Shown piece by piece: positions 58,707 to 64,000 of a stretch of 64,000 nt of DNA. Source of the DNA: DTPU01 sp963827855 (lineage in GTDB: Bacteria; Planctomycetota; Phycisphaerae; Sedimentisphaerales; Anaerobacaceae). The notes under the pieces are model-generated. The model searched no databases and was not told the DNA's origin. It saw only the letters and a program-made list of their open reading frames with translations. Both the position numbers and the translations under genes were made by a program. Within the stretch, counting starts at the first letter, position 1. The number at the start of each line of letters is the position of its first letter. Location: positions 62,001 through 126,000 of the forward strand of contig CAWHBY010000004.1 of NCBI GenBank assembly GCA_963827855.1. Reading direction: 5' to 3'.

Positions 58707-60401
58707 CTAGAGGACAGGCTCCGGGGCAGGGACCCAGTAGCTCCAATCGCCCGTCTGCCAGCCGCTGACGCCCGCCAGGTTCCCGGATCTGGCACGGTAC
58801 TGATAGAGGCCCGGCTCCAGGCCTGCCTCAAGCCAGTAGATGTGCGGCCCGCGGTAGATCGACAGCCAATGGGAGCCCCCATCTTCGGTTCGCTGCAATT
58901 CGTAGGTGCTCGCCTGAGGAGAGGGGGTCCAGGTGATCCTGGTATTGCCCGTGTCCGGGTCAATCTCCCGGTTGACGGCTTCAGGGGCGGCTGGCGGGAC
59001 AGATGGAGGGTACGCGTAGTGGATTCCTGCCACGTCGTCGGGGTGGATGGCCCGCTTGACCTGACCCAAATATCCATAGCCATACATCATCTTGGCCGAA
59101 TCGTACTCGTGATCACCCGCGTCGCCGTACAGATCCCTCAGGTTCAGCCAATGACCGAACTCATGGGCCGTGACTGCCATCACGTCCATCTGCGAGGCCT
59201 TGGGCTCGCTGCTGGTGCTCCATGAGTAGTTCGGATCGTTGAGGACAATGTCACATTCGGTCCGGCTGGATCCATCGGTCCACGTGAACGCGACTGCGAT
59301 GGCGCGGGCATAGCTCGAATCGGACGGCAGGGTGCCCCAGAGCACCTCGTTGCGGCCGTTGCGTGAGGAACGGGTGTTGCTGTGGGCGCCCGAGTAGGCA
59401 AGCTGCACGCTGGCGCGCGTCTGGTTCCAGAGTTTTGCTGCGGCCTGGACTGCCGCTCCCTCGCCGGGGCAGTCCGCTGTGTTCTCGTTGATGTAGTAAC
59501 GGATGACCGCCTGGTTGCGGGCCCAGGCGGTGGGATCATGTCCGAAGGTGACCTTGAAGGGGAATTCGTTGCTGGCGTCGCGGTTGTCTGACAGGACCGT
59601 GACGGGACCGCTGCCCGCCGAGGCATCGTAGTCGTCTATGGTGCCGATGGGCACTTCGCACACGATCCGCGTGTCGGACCAGGATACGACGGGCGCCTTG
59701 ATCTTGGAGGTTGTCCGGTCTGACCCCGTCCGCACGGCGCGGTAGAAGAACTCCACTGCCCCGGAGGCCTGCTTCTCCCCAAAGCCGGTCCCCATGATGT
59801 TGACCTCTGTGCCCGTTCCCGCGGAGGCCACTGCGGGGACGATGTCTGTGATCTGGCACTTGGGCTGGGGTGCCGGAGCAGCCGCAGCATACGATCCGTT
59901 GGGATCGCACGGATCAGAGGCCTCGCTGCGAGCCAGTGATGAACCGATCTCGCCAATCAGAACGGGCCTTCCATCCCACCACACGCGGCCTGCCGCAATG
60001 GGCATCTTCCCTTCAGGCCCGCCCACGACCTGTAGCGGCGAGCCCCCAAGCAGGAGCACTGCAGACTCACCTGGGGTGAAGACGCAGGTATGGCTGACGG
60101 TCTCCGTGACCCCGTCAACGGTCCCACCCAGGACCTCGAAACTCATGAGACGCGATGGCGTGCGGCCCTTGATCCACTGGTCGATCCACACGCTGACCTG
60201 TGTATGGATGTGGCTTCCCAGGTCGTCGTCCTTCCATTGGGCCCGTACAGTCAGCACCTCCGCAGTGCAAATGACCGTGGCCTGCTGAGCGATCTGTGAG
60301 GTCTGGACTGTTCTGGTCAGCAGGAAGGCGAAGGCGGACGTCGAGCACAAAGACACGACAACGCATGTCACTCCCAAGGCCAACCGTCCGCTGGGTCGCA
60401 C
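58707..60401 (-). CDS. Secreted matrixin-type metalloprotease with IPT/TIG and Fn3 domains
   Basis: The protein has 564 residues from GTG 60401, which follows GAGGAG by 6 nt and begins a signal peptide; a TTG at 60434 is a weaker option. Order: an N-terminal beta domain (VICTAEVLTVRAQW), an IPT/TIG domain (ITDIVPAVASAGTGTEVNIM), a zinc protease domain with HEFGHWLNLRDLYGD (zinc His residues and catalytic Glu, with the Met-turn AKMMYG), and a C-terminal Fn3 domain (RITWTPSPQASTYELQRTED). It probably degrades or processes extracellular proteins. The zinc motif is complete. Confidence 0.88.
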   Translation of the reverse strand: MRPSGRLALGVTCVVVSLCSTSAFAFLLTRTVQTSQIAQQATVICTAEVLTVRAQWKDDDLGSHIHTQVSVWIDQWIKGRTPSRLMSFEVLGGTVDGVTETVSHTCVFTPGESAVLLLGGSPLQVVGGPEGKMPIAAGRVWWDGRPVLIGEIGSSLARSEASDPCDPNGSYAAAAPAPQPKCQITDIVPAVASAGTGTEVNIMGTGFGEKQASGAVEFFYRAVRTGSDRTTSKIKAPVVSWSDTRIVCEVPIGTIDDYDASAGSGPVTVLSDNRDASNEFPFKVTFGHDPTAWARNQAVIRYYINENTADCPGEGAAVQAAAKLWNQTRASVQLAYSGAHSNTRSSRNGRNEVLWGTLPSDSSYARAIAVAFTWTDGSSRTECDIVLNDPNYSWSTSSEPKASQMDVMAVTAHEFGHWLNLRDLYGDAGDHEYDSAKMMYGYGYLGQVKRAIHPDDVAGIHYAYPPSVPPAAPEAVNREIDPDTGNTRITWTPSPQASTYELQRTEDGGSHWLSIYRGPHIYWLEAGLEPGLYQYRARSGNLAGVSGWQTGDWSYWVPAPEPVL

Positions 60402-60578
60402 TCGACGCTCCTCACTCGATTTGAATGTCTGCAATTTCTCAGATGAAGGTGATTATTTTCTTTAGTATACCGCACAAATTGATAGGATGCTGACTAATAT
60501 CGTTAGGCTGATTAGATCGTGACAGTCAGCCTGAGATTGTGTGAAAACTAGTGGATCTGACACGGGTTGAAAGGGCAA
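60402..60578. other. AT-rich promoter region of the metalloprotease gene
   Basis: This region is markedly richer in A+T than its surroundings (60430-60560). On the minus strand a TATACT box lies near 60466-60471, a likely -10 for the protease gene. Confidence 0.4.
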
Positions 60579-60729
60579 GGATTAGACTTGCACATTGAGG
60601 GAAAATCCTCTAGTCTAATCCGCGTACAAATCTGATATAACTTAATAATAAGAGTACCGAATCAGTCAACAAAACCCCTGCGTTCTCTCGCTTTCCTCTC
60701 CCTCTCCCTCCGCAGGGGTTTTCTTTTTC
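60579..60729 (+). ncRNA. Candidate small RNA: inverted repeat, promoter-like boxes and terminator without an ORF
   Basis: A perfect 10-bp inverted repeat (60579-60588 with 60612-60621) encloses a smaller GAGG/CCTC hairpin. A TATAAC box lies at 60636-60641. An intrinsic terminator with 12-bp stem (60671-60682 with 60711-60722) and a T-rich tail follows. Neither neighbouring gene explains a rightward terminator here, because the left gene runs away from it and bioY begins after it. A ~75-90-nt transcript is possible. The pyrimidine-rich loop (CTCTCGCTTTCCTCTCCC) is unusual. It could also be a bidirectional insulator. Confidence 0.35.
60671..60729 (+). terminator. Intrinsic terminator with pyrimidine-rich loop
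   Basis: The stem AAAACCCCTGCG / CGCAGGGGTTTT is perfect over 12 bp, with a 28-nt loop and TTTTCTTTTT after it. Because the left arm starts with AAAA, it could act in both directions. Confidence 0.75.
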
Positions 60730-60897
60730 TATCCGTGACCGGCGAGGGCGATCGTCAAAGACCCTCCGCTTCAGATCGACGTTGACCGTCTCCACCGATG
60801 CCCTTATACTCTGGCCCGTTCAGTCCGCAGCCGAGGCGGACGTGTCTTGGTACCTGCGAAGTCGGGACCTGTGGCAGATTGGTAAGGAGCCGAGTAT

Positions 60898-61563
60898 ATG
60901 GATTCAAACACTCCGGGCGTGGTTTCAGCTCCGTGGCGCGTTGATCGCAACCTTGCCCTCGCATCGTTGCTGCGTCCCGCAGCCAGGACAAGGGCATGGT
61001 GCTATGACGTGGGCCTGGTCGTGGCAGGGTCGTTGACCATTGCGGCCGCAGCCCAGATCGCCATTCCACTGCCGCTGGTTCCTCTGACGGGTCAGACGTT
61101 CGCCGTGCTGTTGGTCGGCGCGCTCTTGGGCGCACGGTTGGGGGCGTTCACCGTATTGGCCTATCTCCTTGAGGGATTTGCAGGGCTGCCTGTATTCAGT
61201 GCAGGTAGAAGCGGGCTGGCCATGTTGGCGGGTCCTACGGGCGGGTATCTGGTGGGATTCATCGCTGCGGCAGCTAGCGTTGGGTGGCTGGCCCAGAGAG
61301 GGTGGGATCGACGCACGCTCACGACGGTCGCTGCCATGACTTTGGGCAACCTGGTTCTCTATGGCTTTGGCGCGGCGTGGCTGACGTTCCTGATAGGCCT
61401 GGACAGGGCCCTGGCAGTGGGTGTGTATCCATTTGTCCTGGGCGAAGTTATCAAGGTGGGACTTGCCGCAGTGATCCTACCCCAGGGGTGGAGACTGCTG
61501 TCGAGTCTTTCCTGGACCAGACAGGGAGCACAGAGGGCAGATTTTGGTGGACAGAGCCGGTAG
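60898..61563 (+). CDS. bioY: BioY-type biotin transporter (ECF substrate-binding subunit)
   Basis: The protein has 221 residues, with AAGGAG 9 nt before the ATG. Six hydrophobic segments carry the BioY pattern: AAQIAIPLPLVPLTGQTFAV, LLGARLGAFTVLAYLLEGFA, GLPVFSAGRSG with LAGPTGGYLVGF, and LGEVIKVGLAA near the end. BioY binds biotin and imports it alone or with EcfA/T energising proteins, which are not in this window. The N-terminal ~35 residues are longer than usual. The 3' end overlaps antisense with the tail of the integrase frame. Confidence 0.95.
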   Translation: MDSNTPGVVSAPWRVDRNLALASLLRPAARTRAWCYDVGLVVAGSLTIAAAAQIAIPLPLVPLTGQTFAVLLVGALLGARLGAFTVLAYLLEGFAGLPVFSAGRSGLAMLAGPTGGYLVGFIAAAASVGWLAQRGWDRRTLTTVAAMTLGNLVLYGFGAAWLTFLIGLDRALAVGVYPFVLGEVIKVGLAAVILPQGWRLLSSLSWTRQGAQRADFGGQSR

Positions 61564-63087
61564 GCAGCAGTTATATTTGTCCGTGTTAGTCCAGAGGTCC
61601 ACTGGGGAATAGTGTAATGGTAGCACAACTGACTCTGGATCAGTTAGTCTAGGTCCGACTCCTAGTTCCCCAGTTTCCTGCCTATCTTCATTTCTGCTCA
61701 AAGAACCGCGATTTTGAGTCACCACAGCGGTTTTCTGTCGATCCTGGCCCGTCCCCATCTCTCCAGGGAACTCCAGCGAGTTCCGGCAAACTGTCCCGTT
61801 AGTGGCCAAGCTAGTGGCCAAGTAACTGGCAGAGGAAAAGTTACCTTGTCCACCCACTGACCCGCCGTCCGTCCCCGTCTTGACCTGACTTTGGTCCAGG
61901 ATTTGGAAGTCCGGCAGGGTGCCGGCCGCCTCCACCAGTTGAGCCCTCACGGTATGGCTGTACCTGGCCAGGGTCAAGTTGACGTCGCTGTGCCGCATGA
62001 AGTCCATTGCCACCTTGACCGGCACGCCAGCGGCAGCCAGCATGGTGGCCGTGGTGTGTCTCAGGCAGTGGAAGCATAGGCTGCCCGATCCGTTGTCGGT
62101 CGCGTCGATCCCGGCCCGCTCCAGATCGTCCTTGAACCCCGCGGACAGGGCGGGCACGCCACCCCGGACGGGAAAGACCTTCGTTTCCGGCAACATGCTC
62201 CGGGTCAGGTCCCGCAGCAGGGCGGCCGTCGTGGTCGTCAACGGCAGGGTGGCCTCTCGCCTGTTCTTCGTGGCGCTCGCCTTGACCGTCACGGTGCCGT
62301 CGGCGAAGTTGAAGCTGCCGGCCGACAGGCTCAGAAGCTCTGAGAGCCGCAACCCGGTTTCACAGCCGAGCCGATAGCAGACACTGCGGACTGGACCGGG
62401 CAGGCCGCACATCGGCCCGCTGTGCCACGTCGTGGTCAGCAGGAGCCTCATCTCCGGGATGGTGAAGGCCCGCCGCTTCTGGGCGTCAGTGACCTTCAGT
62501 CGGGCCAGATGCTCCAGGGGGCTGCTGCCCGTCCGTCCGTCCCGGATCATCCACCTGCCGAAGTGCTTGGCCGAACCAAGGGTCCAGTTGTAGGTCCTCT
62601 GGCTGATCGGCGATTCCTTGTCGGTCAGCCTGTTCTGCAGGTATTGCTGGAACTTGCTGCCTGACACGTCGGCCCAGGTCACAAAGCCGCAGGCGTCGAA
62701 GGCTGCAAGGAGGGCGGTCTCGGTCTGCCGGGCGTGTTCGGTGTCGCCCAGGCTTCGCCCGAAGTCCGCCAGGTGCTCACGAAGGACCTGGCCGACCGCC
62801 ACCCTTGCCCCCTCCAACACGCCCCAGGAGACGAGCTGCTCAAGGAGTCGCTTGGGCAGGCTGTCGATCCACCGTTGGCAATCCGCGCTGGGTGTCAGGC
62901 CGCTGGCCTTCGTGGAAATCAGGTCATCAATCCTGCGGCCCAGGGCCTCGGTCTGTCGCTTACTCTCCAGACCGGGCACCCGATGCCTGATCCGGTTGTG
63001 GTCCCAGATGTCCATGTACCAGCGACGGGCAGTCTGCTTCTTCCCGTCCTGATCTTTGTAGGTTGCCTGGAAAATTCTCACACTCAT
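61477..63087 (-). CDS. Tyrosine-type site-specific recombinase (integrase)
   Basis: The frame spans 536 codons. An N-terminal SAM-like core-binding part (about residues 100-195) is followed by the catalytic domain with all key residues: Arg in ETGLRLSELLSL, Lys in KASATKNRREATL, HxxR in CFHCLRHTTATMLAAAG, and His/Tyr in MDFMRHSDVNLTLARYSHTV. The last ~65 codons run through the antisense of the tRNA-Gln gene and the end of bioY, so the native enzyme probably ends differently in the excised element. The start codon overlaps the HTH gene stop (ATGA), suggesting co-translation. It mediates integration and excision at the tRNA. Confidence 0.92.
   Translation of the reverse strand: MSVRIFQATYKDQDGKKQTARRWYMDIWDHNRIRHRVPGLESKRQTEALGRRIDDLISTKASGLTPSADCQRWIDSLPKRLLEQLVSWGVLEGARVAVGQVLREHLADFGRSLGDTEHARQTETALLAAFDACGFVTWADVSGSKFQQYLQNRLTDKESPISQRTYNWTLGSAKHFGRWMIRDGRTGSSPLEHLARLKVTDAQKRRAFTIPEMRLLLTTTWHSGPMCGLPGPVRSVCYRLGCETGLRLSELLSLSAGSFNFADGTVTVKASATKNRREATLPLTTTTAALLRDLTRSMLPETKVFPVRGGVPALSAGFKDDLERAGIDATDNGSGSLCFHCLRHTTATMLAAAGVPVKVAMDFMRHSDVNLTLARYSHTVRAQLVEAAGTLPDFQILDQSQVKTGTDGGSVGGQGNFSSASYLATSLATNGTVCRNSLEFPGEMGTGQDRQKTAVVTQNRGSLSRNEDRQETGELGVGPRLTDPESVVLPLHYSPVDLWTNTDKYNCCLPALSTKICPLCSLSGPGKTRQQSPPLG
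61603..61673 (+). tRNA. tRNA-Gln (anticodon CTG)
   Basis: The acceptor stem is TGGGGAA with TTCCCCA. The D-stem is GTGT/GCAC. The anticodon stem ACTGA/TCAGT carries loop CTCTGGA, giving anticodon CTG. The T-stem CTAGG/CCTAG has loop TCCGACT. The discriminator base is G and the CCA end is not encoded. The weak U1-A72 pair is typical of glutamine tRNAs. Its 3' end faces the integrase, so it is the likely attachment site of the element to the right. Confidence 0.93.
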
Positions 63088-63284
63088 GACTTCCGCCCCT
63101 TCCTGACCTTCCTGATCTCATAGCCGAAGAAGACCAGAAGCTTGCCCGCCGTTTCGACAGACAGCCCGCCACCCTGCATCAACCGACAGAGCTGCTCCTG
63201 GCTGACACCGGTTTGCTGTGACAGCCAGTATCGGCTTTCCCCACAGCGTTCAATCTCAGTTCTGAGCAGCTTCAAGATGTCCAT
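63084..63284 (-). CDS. Small HTH (XRE-like) DNA-binding protein
   Basis: The protein has 66 residues. A helix-turn-helix of the Cro/XRE type is evident: SRYWLSQQTGVSQEQLCRLM, followed by GGLSVETAGKLLVFFGYEI and a basic tail RKVRKGRKS. No Shine-Dalgarno sequence is obvious before ATG 63284. Its stop overlaps the integrase start by 4 bp, so it may control integrase synthesis. This small-regulator-plus-integrase arrangement is typical for integrative elements. Confidence 0.82.
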   Translation of the reverse strand: MDILKLLRTEIERCGESRYWLSQQTGVSQEQLCRLMQGGGLSVETAGKLLVFFGYEIRKVRKGRKS

Positions 63285-63323
63285 ACATCATGTTCTAGCA
63301 CGGTACTTAGTCAGTGTCAAGTA

Positions 63324-63659
63324 TTAGCGACAAGATTTGTGAGAGATTCTCATGGCTTCCCATTGCCGCAGGGGGGGACACCCCTCGGAAACCCAACCCG
63401 TGACTTCGTCGCGCCGGTAGAGCCGCCTTCGGCCAAGGCTGATGGGCCGAGGCCCAATCCGGCCAGACGCAGAGAGGCTGTAGAACATGGACAAGCTGAT
63501 GCCCAAAAGTCTCGACACGTCCAGCGCCGGGATCAGCAGCGGGCTTGCCTCGGGCTTGACTTCCACTGGTACGCTGCGGCTCGCGGTCGATCGCGAGGCC
63601 TCTGCAGCCACAGCAGGATCGCCCTTGGCATCTGCCGATTCAATCTCCTCTTGATCCAC
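63324..63659 (-). CDS. AlpA/excisionase-like HTH_17 protein
   Basis: The protein has 111 residues. I start at GTG 63659, because AAAAGGAGA lies 6 nt before it; TTG 63680 is further upstream without such a site. After an acidic/Ser-rich N-terminus, residues ~40-105 form a MerR-like excisionase HTH: LLIPALDVSRLLGISLSMFY, then RIGPRPISLGRRRLYRRDEV with the typical wing residues. It likely acts as excisionase or regulator of the element. The start overlaps the end of the ATPase gene by 20 bp. Confidence 0.85.
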   Translation of the reverse strand: MDQEEIESADAKGDPAVAAEASRSTASRSVPVEVKPEASPLLIPALDVSRLLGISLSMFYSLSASGRIGPRPISLGRRRLYRRDEVTGWVSEGCPPLRQWEAMRISHKSCR

Positions 63660-64000
63660 TGTGCGTCTCCTTTTTGACAATCAAACCCAACTCCTTCAGG
63701 GTCAGTGACCCGCCGTCAAACTCACACGCCAGGCGCAACCCTTGGCCCTTGCCGTTGCGGGCCTTGAGCAGATGCAGTGTCCGGTTATGCAGGACCTGGA
63801 TCGTGCCGCACGGTGTCTGCACAAGGTCTTCCTTGGGGTCGTGACTCTCCAGCCAGAGGATCGTCTGACTGAATCGGCTGAAGCAGACCCCGCCGGCTAG
63901 CTGGTTCACATCGGGCAGGCTGACGGACTTGACTGGGTGAGTAACCAAGACCACACTGCACTGGTAGTCCACGGCGGCCCTCTTGACTCGTTGCAGGAAG
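63640..64000 (-). CDS. AAA/RepA-like ATPase, C-terminal part
   Basis: The frame is open to the window edge, so the N-terminus is missing. The visible ~119 residues include QCSVVLVTHPVKSVSLPDVN and FSRFSQTILWLESHD, the end of a RecA-like ATPase core (sensor strand and C-terminal strands), as in RepA/DnaB-type or KaiC-like ATPases of integrative elements. The Walker A motif must lie to the right. It is upstream of and overlapping the AlpA-like gene, so these element genes form one operon with the HTH protein and integrase. Role in element replication is inferred. Confidence 0.6.
   Translation of the reverse strand, partial: FLQRVKRAAVDYQCSVVLVTHPVKSVSLPDVNQLAGGVCFSRFSQTILWLESHDPKEDLVQTPCGTIQVLHNRTLHLLKARNGKGQGLRLACEFDGGSLTLKELGLIVKKETHSGSRGD

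Noticed and set aside
60579..60621. Biotin (BirA) operator upstream of bioY
   Set aside because: The inverted repeat does not resemble known BirA boxes, lies beyond a terminator from bioY, and the BirA encoded here lacks a DNA-binding domain.

Overview
The window is high-GC bacterial chromosomal DNA. The gene content points to the phylum Planctomycetota, probably a Phycisphaerae-like lineage: a GH10-like protein, a CotH/lamin-tail protein, a sialate O-acetylesterase, many secreted proteins with carboxypeptidase-regulatory repeats, and ECF sigma/anti-sigma pairs beside secreted paralogs. This assignment is inferred from family distribution; no 16S gene is present.

Layout. 1-16.5 kb is mostly housekeeping and envelope genes: the tail of an NrnA-like phosphoesterase, a cold-shock gene with promoter and terminator, a lipoprotein, lemA-htpX, a MazG-like pyrophosphohydrolase, an Rrf2 regulator, a STAS/HATPase partner-switch pair, an amidase, GH10-like and TolB-like proteins, a frameshifted homocysteine methyltransferase gene and a sialate O-acetylesterase. 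Two inverted copies of a ~120-bp repeat bracket 1.6-14.4 kb. 17-47 kb is an accessory region dominated by paralogous secreted proteins. They combine signal peptides, beta-sandwich (carboxypeptidase-regulatory) repeats and a C-terminal thioredoxin-like domain that has lost CxxC and carries a QRPSR-type motif instead. Gene heads, gene tails, fusions and frameshifts are interspersed. A sigma region-4 fragment with a zinc-finger anti-sigma factor lies inside the region, and a complete ECF sigma/anti-sigma pair lies just to its right. 47-61 kb returns to core genes: lpxB, two Hsp20 genes, uvrB, nadC, birA, a rhomboid protease, a matrixin-like protease and bioY. 61.6-64 kb is the end of an integrated element at a tRNA-Gln gene, with a tyrosine integrase, two HTH proteins and part of an ATPase.

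Most notable signals. (1) Two paralogous genes (32554 and 37135) stop at a TGA at the same alignment position, and both continue in frame into conserved coding sequence. A perfect 7-bp hairpin with a G-containing loop starts 14 nt after each TGA. This fits a bacterial selenocysteine insertion signal and would create a Sec-Gly-Gly-Thr-Cys motif in a secreted or anchored protein. (2) The same two genes and the 17726 gene are preceded by a shared bipartite element, GTAAC-N17/18-GTCTAA with an upstream GGAA, which looks like an ECF-sigma promoter. Together these suggest a sigma-controlled set of envelope proteins that evolves by recombination. Its function is not known from the sequence.
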